This document shows positions 8,539 to 16,271 of a stretch of 42,084 bases of DNA, one piece after another (within the stretch, counting starts at the first letter, position 1; each line of letters opens with the position of its first letter). The stretch spans positions 558,122 to 600,205 of the forward strand of contig WJBW01000002.1 in NCBI GenBank assembly GCA_009646425.1, given 5' to 3'. The notes beneath the pieces are model-generated. The model did not search any database and was not told the origin of the DNA. It worked only from the letters and a program-made list of their open reading frames with translations. Made by a program: the position numbers and the translations under genes. Origin of the DNA: Burkholderiales bacterium LSUCC0115 (GTDB lineage: Bacteria; Pseudomonadota; Gammaproteobacteria; Burkholderiales; Burkholderiaceae_A).

Positions 8539-9234
8539 TTACTGCGCCATCCACTGAACCACGCCGCTAGAGGCGATCTCGCGACCATCTGCCAGCGTTA
8601 GACGAATATCGTTGCCACTGCGGCCCACAGCCACAACAGGCGAAGCCACGTAGGTCTGGGCCACTTTGCTGGCCTCACCGTCTTTGCCCACCACTTCAAC
8701 GCGGTAGTCGCCGGCGGCCACTTGCTGGCCATTTGAATCAATGCCATCCCAGTAGAAGTGCTTGATGCCAGAGGTCTGGGGACCCATCTCGGTCTTCAGA
8801 ATCAGGTTGCCAGCCGAGTCGTAAATGTTGGCAATGGCATTGGTCACTGGCGATGCAAAGTTAGAGGCCATGACCATCAGGCTCTGGCCGTCATAAGACA
8901 TCTCACTGCCCTCGACCAAGGCTGATTTACCCACGGTGGCGGCCTGGGACATAAAGTCGGCCGCCTGCATCTGCGAGATCAAGGAACTGAGGTTTTTGTT
9001 CATGGTGCCGATGCCATCGACCATGTTCAGCTGCGCCAGCTGAGAGGTCATTTCGGCGCTCTCCATGGGATTCATGGGGTCTTGGTTCTGCAGCTGAACC
9101 GTCAGCATGCGTAGAAAGTTGCTCTGCAAGTCTGACGTTGAGGTGGCATCAACGGCATTGCCCGACGTGCCCGTGGCATTGCCACCGTAGAACGTCAGGC
9201 CGGGTAGGTTGAGTGATTCGAGTGTCGTGGCCAT
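8539..9234 (-). CDS. flgD: Hook cap / scaffolding protein FlgD
   Basis: FlgD caps the growing hook and is needed for FlgE polymerisation. The 231-residue protein has the N-terminal motif FLRMLTVQLQNQDPMNPMES, then MTSQLAQLNMVDGIGTMN, diagnostic of FlgD. The C-terminal half contains a FlgD Ig-like segment (IYDSAGNLILKTEMGPQTSG, then YWDGIDSNGQQVAAGDYRVE) and a Tudor-like part ending VVQWMAQ. AGGA sits about nine bases upstream of the start. It lies between flgC and flgE, normal length. Confidence 0.96.
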   Translation of the reverse strand: MATTLESLNLPGLTFYGGNATGTSGNAVDATSTSDLQSNFLRMLTVQLQNQDPMNPMESAEMTSQLAQLNMVDGIGTMNKNLSSLISQMQAADFMSQAATVGKSALVEGSEMSYDGQSLMVMASNFASPVTNAIANIYDSAGNLILKTEMGPQTSGIKHFYWDGIDSNGQQVAAGDYRVEVVGKDGEASKVAQTYVASPVVAVGRSGNDIRLTLADGREIASSGVVQWMAQ

Positions 9235-9252
9235 TTAGTCAGGTCCTAGGGC

Positions 9253-9660
9253 TTAGTTCTTGCCAAGGTTGAGTGTGCGAAGCATGAGGATTCGCGTGGT
9301 GTTCATCATTTCGATGTTCATCTGGTAGGAGCGCGAGGCCGAGATCATGTTGACCATCTCCTCGACAGGGTTCACGTTGGGCATTTCCACAAAACCGGCC
9401 TCGTTGGCCTTGGGGTGGCCAGGCTTGAATTCCATGCGGAATGGCGCGTCACTCTCGATGATGTTGGCGACCTGCACGCCCTGACCGGGCGCATCCCCAA
9501 ACGGGATGGTCTTGAATTCGACCTGACGAGACCGGTAGGGGCGGCCATCTGGCCCCTCGGTGGTCTCGGCGTTGGCAATGTTCGAAGCGGTGGTGTTCAG
9601 ACGCAGCGACTGGGCCACCAGTGCGGTCGAACCAATTTCAAAGGAGCGAACGAGACTCAT
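9253..9660 (-). CDS. flgC: Flagellar proximal rod protein FlgC
   Basis: FlgC is a proximal rod subunit. The 135-residue protein begins MSLVRSFEIGSTALVAQSLR and carries LNTTASNIANAETT. The family signature MPNVNPVEEMVNMISASRSY occurs near the C-terminus, which ends TLNLGKN. Length is standard. It lies three bases after flgB and is co-transcribed with flgB and flgD. Confidence 0.97.
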   Translation of the reverse strand: MSLVRSFEIGSTALVAQSLRLNTTASNIANAETTEGPDGRPYRSRQVEFKTIPFGDAPGQGVQVANIIESDAPFRMEFKPGHPKANEAGFVEMPNVNPVEEMVNMISASRSYQMNIEMMNTTRILMLRTLNLGKN

Positions 9661-9663
9661 GGA

Positions 9664-10083
9664 TTACCCCGGCTGACCTGTAATGGCCGACATGCGCGAC
9701 TTGATCGAGCCGCCAAAGAACTCAATGGCGGCCTGCATCATCATGGCGTTTTGGGCGAAATGGCTACGCTCGGTATCGGCATCGACGGTGTTGCCGTCGA
9801 GCGAGGGCTGCAGCGGTGTGCGGTAGAGAACGCCAGGCTGCTCTTTGCGAACGGGCATCACGATATGCCCAGCGTTGGTGGCCTCCATGGCCAGCGATGA
9901 AATCTGTTGTTCTTGACCAGACAGACGTGCTTTGAGCACCTGTCCGAAGTCAACGTCGCGGGCTTTGTAGTTGGGCGTGTCCGCATTGGCCATGTTGGAG
10001 GCCAAAATCTCTTGACGGAAAGACCGCGCCTTGAGGGCGGCTTCACCGAATGCCAGAGAATCGTATTGCGGGACTAGCTTCAC
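9664..10083 (-). CDS. flgB: Flagellar proximal rod protein FlgB
   Basis: FlgB is the most proximal rod protein. The protein contains RQEILASNMANADTPNYKAR followed by DVDFGQ, the FlgB signature, and ends with QNAMMMQAAIEFFGGSIKSR. The start chosen is GTG at 10083 (protein MKLVPQYD, about 139 residues). GGAG lies seven bases upstream of it, and an upstream in-frame GTG at 10098 overlaps the leader hairpin. It is the first gene of the flgB-C-D-E transcript, behind a sigma-54 promoter. Confidence 0.92.
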   Translation of the reverse strand: MKLVPQYDSLAFGEAALKARSFRQEILASNMANADTPNYKARDVDFGQVLKARLSGQEQQISSLAMEATNAGHIVMPVRKEQPGVLYRTPLQPSLDGNTVDADTERSHFAQNAMMMQAAIEFFGGSIKSRMSAITGQPG

Positions 10084-10096
10084 TTCTGAGCTCCAC

Positions 10097-10111
10097 ACCC
10101 CACCATGGGGT
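10097..10111 (-). promoter_or_regulatory. Leader hairpin at the 5' end of the flgB transcript
   Basis: The plus strand reads ACCCCACCATGGGGT, a 5-bp stem with a 5-base loop. With a start near 10114 it covers nucleotides 4 to 18 of the mRNA, directly before the flgB ribosome binding site. The flgF leader has the same element. Confidence 0.5.
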
Positions 10112-10124
10112 TCGGCTCATGTAA

Positions 10125-10140
10125 AGCAAGGCCTATGCCA
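10125..10140 (-). promoter_or_regulatory. Sigma-54 promoter for flgB operon
   Basis: On the minus strand the sequence is TGGCATAGGCCTTGCT, matching the RpoN -24/-12 consensus with correct GG-N10-GC spacing. The predicted start is near 10114, 31 bases before flgB. The surrounding 140 bp resemble the flgF upstream region, including a shared TTAAAAACAATSACTTA block. Confidence 0.85.
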
Positions 10141-10225
10141 AATGTATAAAATCTATTAAAAACAATGACTTAAATTTTAAAATCGGCCAAGCCAGCTCAG
10201 CCCCTTGACCGAAAGTTTAGGCCCT

Positions 10226-10241
10226 CGGCAGTTCTTGCCGC
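10226..10241. promoter_or_regulatory. Candidate activator binding palindrome upstream of flgB
   Basis: The plus strand reads CGGCAGTTCTTGCCGC. CGGCA and TGCCG are inverted around five bases. It lies 86 bp upstream of the -24 element, a normal position for a sigma-54 enhancer site. A related sequence sits at the matching distance before flgF. Assignment to the FleR-like regulator is inference. Confidence 0.5.
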
Positions 10242-10247
10242 AGTCCA

Positions 10248-10275
10248 AACGGGGCTGGCGGTAAAGCCTGCCCCG
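10248..10275 (-). terminator. Possible weak terminator after the carbonic anhydrase gene
   Basis: CGGGGCTGGC and GCCTGCCCCG pair with one mismatch around GGTAAA at 10250-10275. Only three T residues follow on the minus strand, so termination would be weak. It lies 15 bases past the carbonic anhydrase stop and would insulate flgB from the upstream transcript. Confidence 0.4.
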
Positions 10276-10290
10276 CCTTGTTAGCCGAGC

Positions 10291-11415
10291 TTACTGACCG
10301 CCGGCCCGAGGAATACGGGGCATGGACGTCATGGCTGGGGCGGGCTTGGAGGCCACACCATCTGCAGGGGCGCGGCTGGCTTTGACCAGGCGGCCGTTCA
10401 TGCGCTGGGTCGGACGGGCGTTGTTGGCATACATCTTGGAGAAGACCTCAACCTGTCCAGCCGAGACTTCAACGGGCGACTGCAGGATGTACCAAGCCAC
10501 ACCCTCGGTACAAGGCGGCGTGGTCAGCGAGCCCATGTAGTGGAAGTAAGCCTTGTTGGCCGGCAGAAACTTGGCCAGGTCGACTTTGGCCGTGGGAGGC
10601 TCGATGGGCTTTTTCTTCTCGATGGGCATGTGGTTCCAAAGCGTCTGGATGAAGCGGTTTTCTTCGCCCAGGGTGAGCAGGACTGCGACCACCGCCAGCT
10701 GACCCTTGCTGTTCTTATGCACCAGGTGGGCCACCATGTCGTAGCGCTTGCCATTGACGACCTCCTCTGCGGGGCGATGGAAATGGAACTGAACCAGCTC
10801 GTAGCGCTGGCCCAAAATGGTCATGGCGCCGCCTTCCAGGTACTTCACCTCGACGGTATGACCGTTGTCGACGATCGAGAAACGGGAGTCGCGGTAATCA
10901 AAGTCAATGGCGGGCAAGTCCAGGTTCAGCATCGAGTCGGCCTCGACGGCGATCGGGGACTGGTTCTTGCCGTTGGAACAGGCCAGATACTGCTTGCTGA
11001 GCTTGCCCCAGTTGTGAGGGCCGCCCTCGCCCTCATAAGACCAATGCACCGTGTGCTTCTTGGGGGCTGCACGCTTTTTGGTCTGGCTGGCTGGTGCCAC
11101 ACCAGTGGATTTCAGGACTACCTCGCCCTTGCCAGCGATGCGCTCTGCAATGGCCTTGCGAATGGCCTCATTGGGATCGCCAGCGGGCACAGCGACTGGC
11201 CCCGCAGCAGGCGCGGGAGCGGCGGCCGGTGCAACCGGCGCGGCCTTGGGCATGGCAGGTGCTGCAACCGGGGCAATGGCACTGTGCGGCGCGGCGGGGG
11301 CGGCTGGCGGTGCGCCAGCCGATACGGCACTAGCCGAGAACAGGCCACCGGCCAGGGTCAAGGCCAGCATGGCTGCCAGGGGTCGCACGAATGGTCGTTT
11401 TGCTTGGTTTTGCAT
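10291..11415 (-). CDS. Exported alpha-class carbonic anhydrase
   Basis: It interconverts CO2 and bicarbonate, presumably in the periplasm. Residues 1-33 form a Sec signal peptide (basic start, hydrophobic core, ASAVSA). An Ala/Pro-rich segment follows to about residue 80, then a basic linker. The alpha-CA domain spans about 121-335 with the zinc ligands His211 and His213 (QFHFHRP) and His230 (MVAHLVH), the gate LTTPPCTEGV and IVDNGHTVEV. Cys146 and Cys302 are placed for the usual bacterial disulfide. At 374 residues it is longer than typical periplasmic enzymes (about 250) because of the linker and a low-complexity tail. All catalytic residues are present. It stands between fliR and flgB on the same strand, 104 bases after fliR. 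I see no convincing promoter of its own. Its link to motility is unknown. Confidence 0.93.
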   Translation of the reverse strand: MQNQAKRPFVRPLAAMLALTLAGGLFSASAVSAGAPPAAPAAPHSAIAPVAAPAMPKAAPVAPAAAPAPAAGPVAVPAGDPNEAIRKAIAERIAGKGEVVLKSTGVAPASQTKKRAAPKKHTVHWSYEGEGGPHNWGKLSKQYLACSNGKNQSPIAVEADSMLNLDLPAIDFDYRDSRFSIVDNGHTVEVKYLEGGAMTILGQRYELVQFHFHRPAEEVVNGKRYDMVAHLVHKNSKGQLAVVAVLLTLGEENRFIQTLWNHMPIEKKKPIEPPTAKVDLAKFLPANKAYFHYMGSLTTPPCTEGVAWYILQSPVEVSAGQVEVFSKMYANNARPTQRMNGRLVKASRAPADGVASKPAPAMTSMPRIPRAGGQ

Positions 11416-11519
11416 CTTGGCCCTCAGTCTTACAGTCGTCGGTACAAACTTTTATGGTGACCTTGTTACGGCCATTCGGGCCCCGCGGTTTAGTGGACTC
11501 AGGCCACCAGACCTAGTCG

Positions 11520-12293
11520 TTACTGGCCCAGCCCCATGCGCACCGTGCCGTAGGCTGGCTCCAATGCGCGCTGCACAAAGGCCGGCAGGTCGGGCAGGAT
11601 GATCATCAGGACCACAAAGGCCAGGGGCACCGTAATGGCAAAACCCACCGCAAACAGGTTGAACTGAGGGCTGGTACGGGCCAGGATGGCTTGAATGATG
11701 TAGAACAGGGTGTAGACCACGATGGTGGGCAAGGCCAAGACCATGCCCAGCCCAAACGAAAAGCTCAGCAGGTGCACCACCTCTTGCAGGTTCCAGCCAC
11801 CCGGCCAAGTGCCAAAGGGCAGGGTCTTGAAGCTGGCCATGACAAAGTCCAGCATGACCAGGTGCAGGTTCATGGCAAACATGAGCGCAATGGCGGTCAG
11901 GCCCAGAAACTCGCCCACCAGGCCCGAGGCAATGTTGGGGTCCCGGACATAGCTGGTGGCAAAGCTCAGACCCGTCTGCACCGACAGGACCTCGGCCGCC
12001 AGCTCAATGGCCATCATGCCCACTCGAATGACAAACCCAATGAACAGACCAATGAAGAGCTCCAGCGCTACCGCAAAGAAGGTGGGCGGCGCCAAGGCAA
12101 AAGACTTGGCCTGCTCGGTCAGGTTGGGAAACAGCAGCAGCGCCAGAAACAGGGTCAGTGAGACCCGAATCTGCATGGGAAAGGCACGAAAGCCAAAGAA
12201 CGGGGCGGCCAGAAAGACGCCAAACAGTCGCACCGAGACCAGCATGAAGCTGGTGGCGGCAGCAAAGATCTGGGCCTCGGTCAGGCTGATCAT
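11520..12293 (-). CDS. fliR: Flagellar export gate protein FliR
   Basis: FliR joins FliP and FliQ in the membrane export gate. The 257-residue protein is strongly hydrophobic with about six membrane segments. It has the family pattern of RLFGVFLAAPFFGFRAFPMQ near the N-terminus, IGFVIRVGMMAIELAAEVLS in the middle and a C-terminal FAVGFAITVPLAFVVLMI segment. AAAGG lies six bases before the ATG, close behind fliQ. Normal length. It is the last flagellar gene of the fliF-to-fliR run. Confidence 0.95.
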   Translation of the reverse strand: MISLTEAQIFAAATSFMLVSVRLFGVFLAAPFFGFRAFPMQIRVSLTLFLALLLFPNLTEQAKSFALAPPTFFAVALELFIGLFIGFVIRVGMMAIELAAEVLSVQTGLSFATSYVRDPNIASGLVGEFLGLTAIALMFAMNLHLVMLDFVMASFKTLPFGTWPGGWNLQEVVHLLSFSFGLGMVLALPTIVVYTLFYIIQAILARTSPQFNLFAVGFAITVPLAFVVLMIILPDLPAFVQRALEPAYGTVRMGLGQ

Positions 12294-12302
12294 GACCAGC
12301 CT

Positions 12303-12575
12303 TTACAGCGTGATGCTTGGAATGCGCAGAATCAACTCACGCAGGTAGTCGGTAAAGAGCGTGAGCATGACAGGGCCCGCCAGCAAGATGATCACCACCA
12401 AGACCAGGATCTTGGGCACAAAGGCAATGGTGGTCTCGTTGAGCTGGGTGGCGGCCTGCACAATACCGATCAGCAGGCCCACGATCAGCAAACCCAGCAA
12501 GATGGGGCCACTTAAGACCAGGGCCATGCGCAGGGCCTGAAAGACCAACTCAATGACCAGGCTGGAATCCATCAT
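12303..12575 (-). CDS. fliQ: Flagellar export gate protein FliQ
   Basis: FliQ is a small two-helix membrane subunit of the export gate. The 90-residue protein has two hydrophobic hairpins with the conserved LLIGIVQAATQLNETTIAFV and PKILVLVVIILLAGPVMLTL. Length matches the family (about 89). GGAG seven bases before the first of two tandem ATGs supports the start. It lies between fliP and fliR with a 3-base gap after fliP. Confidence 0.97.
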   Translation of the reverse strand: MMDSSLVIELVFQALRMALVLSGPILLGLLIVGLLIGIVQAATQLNETTIAFVPKILVLVVIILLAGPVMLTLFTDYLRELILRIPSITL

Positions 12576-12578
12576 GGC

Positions 12579-13325
12579 TTAGCTCCCCACCGCCGCGTAG
12601 CTCTGCACCAGAGACGCCGCCAACAAGCCCCAGCCATCGGCCATGACAAAGATGAGCAGCTTGAGCGGCAGCGAGAACATCATCGGCGAGACCATCACCA
12701 TACCCAGCGAGGTCAGGATGCTGGCCACTGCAAAGTCAATCGCCAGAAAGGGCAGAAAGATCATGAAGCCGACAATAAAGCCGGTCTTGATCTCGCTGAT
12801 CGCAAAGGCCGGAATGAGCACTGTCATGGGCACCTGCTCACGGGTCTCAATCGGCTTGCCATGCATGCGGGCAAACAGGGCCAGATCGTCCTCACGAGTG
12901 TTGCGCAGCATGAAGGCCTTCAGGGGTTTGCTGCCAACATCCACGGCCTGCTCAAAGCTCAGCCGCTTTTGGGTGTAGGGCACATAAGCCTGGTCGTAGA
13001 TCTGATCAAAGACCGGCTTCATGATGAAGAGCGTCAGAAACAACGACAGCCCCACCAGCACCAGGTTGGGCGGCATGGTGGTGAGACCCAGGGCCTGCCG
13101 CAACAGCGAGAAGACAATCAAGATCCGGGTAAAGCTGGTCATGAGCATGAGCGCAGCCGGAATAAAACTCAGCGCCGTCAGCACAATGAGCGTCTGGACC
13201 GGCACCGAGTAGGTGTTGCCCTGGACACTGACCAGAGGCAGGGTCTGAGCCACCGCAATGGCCGAACCGCCCATGAGCCCCGCCGCCAACAGACTGCCGA
13301 AGAACCACTTGGTGGACTTGCGCAT
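12579..13325 (-). CDS. fliP: Flagellar export gate protein FliP
   Basis: FliP forms the core of the export gate. The start at 13325 (MRKSTKWFF) is chosen because a longer frame from 13388 would overlap fliO by about 60 bases. This start instead yields a proper signal sequence ending AIAVAQ. Family motifs include LTALSFIPAALMLMTSFTRI, LLRQALGLTTMPPNLVLVGL and a late FLPFLAIDFAVASILTSLGM with MMFSLPLKLLIFVMADGW. About 248 residues, normal. It begins four bases after the fliO stop. Confidence 0.96.
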   Translation of the reverse strand: MRKSTKWFFGSLLAAGLMGGSAIAVAQTLPLVSVQGNTYSVPVQTLIVLTALSFIPAALMLMTSFTRILIVFSLLRQALGLTTMPPNLVLVGLSLFLTLFIMKPVFDQIYDQAYVPYTQKRLSFEQAVDVGSKPLKAFMLRNTREDDLALFARMHGKPIETREQVPMTVLIPAFAISEIKTGFIVGFMIFLPFLAIDFAVASILTSLGMVMVSPMMFSLPLKLLIFVMADGWGLLAASLVQSYAAVGS

Positions 13326-13329
13326 GGGG

Positions 13330-13824
13330 CTAGCGCTTTCTGGAGAAGAGTTGGGCCAGCTGACGTCCAAAGCTGGCTGAGAATTCAATGGGGGAGGCCT
13401 GCTGGGGGATGGCGGCCAGGTCTTCGGGGTCTAGCTCAGCCACCAGGTTGACCTGAGTGGGCGTGTGGCCCACCAGAAAGCCACGGTTACCAACTCGGAC
13501 GACCAAGAGTCGCTCCCGGGGCCCGACCGACTGGCTGCTCATGATGCGAATACCAGAGCTGGGGCCTGCATTGGCACCAAAGTTTTTGCGAAGCAGCCAG
13601 GCCACCAAGACCACCAGGCCAGACAACAAGGCCAGGGTCACGGCACTGAACCAGATCATGCTGCCAGCCGAGCTGCTACTGGCTACTGGCGCTGCTGCTT
13701 GAAAAGGGGCGGAACCGGCGGCAATTCCTGAGGCCTGCTGGGCCAGGGCTTGGGTCGCGAAGACGGCCTGAAGGCTCAGGCCGCTTAAAAGAGAAAGGGC
13801 CGCCTTTGCAGAGTGTTTGTGCAA
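13330..13824 (-). CDS. fliO: Flagellar biosynthesis protein FliO
   Basis: FliO helps assemble the FliP ring. The 164-residue protein has an N-terminal signal-like sequence (to about residue 29, ending ALAQ). One transmembrane helix follows (MIWFSAVTLALLSGLVVLVA at about 56-75). The cytoplasmic domain has SSQSVGPRERLLVVRVGNRG and FLVGHT, the FliO signature. FliO is poorly conserved, so the call also rests on its place between fliN and fliP. Confidence 0.9.
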   Translation of the reverse strand: MHKHSAKAALSLLSGLSLQAVFATQALAQQASGIAAGSAPFQAAAPVASSSSAGSMIWFSAVTLALLSGLVVLVAWLLRKNFGANAGPSSGIRIMSSQSVGPRERLLVVRVGNRGFLVGHTPTQVNLVAELDPEDLAAIPQQASPIEFSASFGRQLAQLFSRKR

Positions 13825-13845
13825 GAACAGCCCCCTTTCTAGGAA

Positions 13846-14235
13846 TTAGCGATTAATTTTGCGCAGCCGCTCCGCTGGGGTGACGATGTCGGTGAGTCGA
13901 ATGCCGTAGCGGTCGTTCACAATCACGACTTCGCCTTGGGCGACCAGACAGCCATTGACCATCACTTCTAGCGGATCACCCGCAAGCATATCAAGTTCAA
14001 TGACGGAACCATAGGACAGGTTGAGCAGGTTGCGAATCTGCATCTTGGCGCGACCCAGTTCTACGGTGACCTGTACCGGCACATCGACCACCAGGTCGAT
14101 GTCGTTCAGGGCGGCATTGCCACCATTGGCGGTGGGGTCGTCGTCCAGGTTGGCGTAGGGCGCCGGTTTGATCTGGGTGTCGCGCTCGCGCAGGCCAGCA
14201 GCCAGCGAGCCACCCGGGGTTTCGTTCTCAGCCAT
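13846..14235 (-). CDS. fliN: Flagellar motor switch protein FliN
   Basis: FliN forms the lower part of the C-ring and helps dock the export ATPase. The 129-residue protein has a variable N-terminus of about 45 residues. The SpoA domain follows (VDVPVQVTVELGRAKMQIRN, then LLNLSYGSVIELDMLAGDPL) and ends NDRYGIRLTDIVTPAERLRK. AAAGGAG lies six bases before the ATG. It is directly downstream of fliM, as usual. Confidence 0.96.
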   Translation of the reverse strand: MAENETPGGSLAAGLRERDTQIKPAPYANLDDDPTANGGNAALNDIDLVVDVPVQVTVELGRAKMQIRNLLNLSYGSVIELDMLAGDPLEVMVNGCLVAQGEVVIVNDRYGIRLTDIVTPAERLRKINR

Positions 14236-14259
14236 GACAGGCTCCTTTCAGATTCATCA

Positions 14260-15456
14260 CTAGCCCGCCGTCGGGCTTTCTTGTTTAAAAGCGGCCTCGA
14301 GGGTCTCACCCGCTCGAGTGTCTGCGGTGGCATACATCTCGCCACGCTCCTCGCTGCGCATCATGCTGGGCCCCAATCGGCCGTGCTGCAGCGGCATCTT
14401 CATGTATTCCACAGGGTGCTTGATACTGTCGATCTTGACCGAGTAGCGGCCATTTTTGACGCCGTACTTGCCGCGAATCATGGGCAGGCCATCGACGTAG
14501 ACGGTAATCGGGTCGTTGATCTCAATCGGAATGATTTCACCGACTGACATGCTGAGCACATCACCCAGGGCCATTTCCTTGCGAGCCAAAACGGCCACCG
14601 CCTGGACATGGGCTGACTGGACCTCGTTGTGCAGCTTTTCCACCCAGGCCTCGTCGGGCTCAGAGTTGAAGCTCTGCATGTTCTCGTAGAGCAACGTCTT
14701 GAGTGGCTCGAGCACCCAGAACGGAATGCACAGGTCGACATCGCCCTCGCGACCATTGATGTCAATCGTGAACTTGGCATGCATGACCATCTCTTCGGGG
14801 CCAGTGATCTTGGCAAAGGTGAAGTTGGTCTCTTGGCGCATGAAGTCGAACTTGAGTTCGTAGACGCTCTTCCAGGCCTTTTCGTACTCGTTGAGCAGGC
14901 CGTCCATGATTCGACGCACAATGCGCAGCTCGGTGGCCGTGTACTCCTTGATGCTCGAGCGTGGCGTGATACGACCCTCGCCACCAAACATGTTGTCAAT
15001 CGCCGTGTAGATCACCTGGGGGGCAATACACCAGCAGCCAATACCCCGCAGCGAGCGGATGTTGACGATGTTGATGTTGGTGCGCTCAGGAAAGCCGTTC
15101 ACAAAGTCCGCATAGGTCTTGACCATGGGCATGTGCACACGGACCTCGACCGGCGAGCGGATCATGTTGAAGAGCGTCAGACGGACTGTTCGGGCGAAGC
15201 GCTCGTGGATGAGCTCCAGGGTGGGCATGCGCCGCTTGACCAGCCGAGAGAGCTTGTCAAACATGCTCTTTTGGTGCTCAACCCGTTGCTCGCGCTTGCG
15301 CAGCGGGTCAAAGCTGTCGGCAGCGGCCGCCTGAGGCTCGTTCGCCTGCTCAGCGGCCTGGCCCTGATCAGCCTCGTCGACTGCGACGCCAGAAGCCACC
15401 GAATCATCGGCGCCCTGGTTCTCGTCCATCGTCTCGTTGTTGTCGTTTTCAGCCAT
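14260..15456 (-). CDS. fliM: Flagellar motor switch protein FliM
   Basis: FliM is the middle C-ring protein that links FliG and FliN and normally receives CheY-P. The 398-residue protein has the FliM middle domain from about residue 75, with RGIGCWCIAPQVIYTAIDNM and FGGEGR. A C-terminal SpoA domain includes VLSMSVGEIIPIEINDPITV. The N-terminus (residues 1-50) is acidic and Ala/Gln-rich. The usual CheY-binding motif (LSQDEIDALL type) is not visible. An in-frame TAG lies three codons upstream of the ATG, so a longer N-terminus is excluded. A Ser-rich to Gly C-terminal tail follows the SpoA domain. Confidence 0.95.
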   Translation of the reverse strand: MAENDNNETMDENQGADDSVASGVAVDEADQGQAAEQANEPQAAAADSFDPLRKREQRVEHQKSMFDKLSRLVKRRMPTLELIHERFARTVRLTLFNMIRSPVEVRVHMPMVKTYADFVNGFPERTNINIVNIRSLRGIGCWCIAPQVIYTAIDNMFGGEGRITPRSSIKEYTATELRIVRRIMDGLLNEYEKAWKSVYELKFDFMRQETNFTFAKITGPEEMVMHAKFTIDINGREGDVDLCIPFWVLEPLKTLLYENMQSFNSEPDEAWVEKLHNEVQSAHVQAVAVLARKEMALGDVLSMSVGEIIPIEINDPITVYVDGLPMIRGKYGVKNGRYSVKIDSIKHPVEYMKMPLQHGRLGPSMMRSEERGEMYATADTRAGETLEAAFKQESPTAG

Positions 15457-15497
15457 GACGGTCTAAGGTTCTATCTGACTTTGTCTGGAATCGATCG

Positions 15498-16250
15498 TTA
15501 CTGCATGACGAATTTGTCGAACAGCACCTGCTGGACTGGCAGATCCATCTCACTGACCTTCCAGAACTGGGCGGCCGCCTGAACCGCCGTCTGGCTGAGT
15601 TTCTCGCCAGCGGTCGTAGACTGCGGCATGGCGCCAATGCGCTCCAGGTTCTGCATATCGGCCGTTCCCGGCTGCTGCTGCAGGATGAAGATGGCGGTGA
15701 GCTGGGGCTCGATGATCGAGTTGATCACCAGGGCGATCTCGCGGGCCATGGCGTTCTTGCCTTCGACGGTAGAGAGCTCCTGCATGGTTCTGGAGGACAG
15801 CACCAGAATCACACGGTCACGAACAATGGGCAGAAAGTCCTTGATGCGACCCTCGGTGGCGCCATCGGCCGTGCGCAGCACAATACTGGCCTGCAGGTAG
15901 TGCTCACCACCACGACCCGGTAGGTTCACCGTGAACTCGTCCATCTTGATGAATTGAGGTGGCTTGTTCTCTTTTTTGAACTTGAGCTGCTGCTGCAGTT
16001 TGTATTCAGGGGTCTGCTCGAGCGCAGCCTGGGCAGCCGCTTTTTCTGCGGCACCCTTGGAATACATCATGTAGCCCACGACGGCGCCGATCAGTACAAC
16101 AGCACCAATGGCCCCAATGATGATGAGCTTCTTTTTCTTGGACTTGGCAGCAGCGGCAGCAGCGGCTGCCTCTTCGTCGACGGCCGCAGGAGCAGCTGCG
16201 GGGGCCGCAGCCGCCAGTGCCTGCTCTTGATTTTCGTTTTCGTCAGCCAT
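15498..16250 (-). CDS. fliL: Flagellar basal body-associated protein FliL
   Basis: FliL surrounds the stator and supports motor torque. The 250-residue protein has an Ala-rich cytoplasmic N-terminus and KSKKKK before a single transmembrane helix (LIIIGAIGAVVLIGAVVGYM, about 41-60). A periplasmic domain has MDEFTVNLPGRGGEHYLQAS and SIVLRTADGATEGRIKDFLP followed by VRDRVILVLSSRT, typical of FliL. It is longer than Salmonella FliL (155) at both ends, which is common in polar systems. It ends FDKFVMQ. It lies between fliK and fliM. Confidence 0.94.
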   Translation of the reverse strand: MADENENQEQALAAAAPAAAPAAVDEEAAAAAAAAKSKKKKLIIIGAIGAVVLIGAVVGYMMYSKGAAEKAAAQAALEQTPEYKLQQQLKFKKENKPPQFIKMDEFTVNLPGRGGEHYLQASIVLRTADGATEGRIKDFLPIVRDRVILVLSSRTMQELSTVEGKNAMAREIALVINSIIEPQLTAIFILQQQPGTADMQNLERIGAMPQSTTAGEKLSQTAVQAAAQFWKVSEMDLPVQQVLFDKFVMQ

Positions 16251-16271
16251 GATGCGATCTACTCCTTGGGT

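Noticed and set aside
10540-11460. Long open frame on the plus strand opposite the carbonic anhydrase gene
   Set aside because: It mirrors the coding frame of the GC-rich carbonic anhydrase gene and its product resembles no family I know. The minus-strand protein has full catalytic motifs.
11416-11519. Sigma-28-like promoter before the carbonic anhydrase gene (TAAAAGTTT then GACTGTAA)
   Set aside because: The gap between the boxes is 13 bases rather than 15 and the -10 match is poor. No terminator after fliR was found either, so read-through is equally likely.
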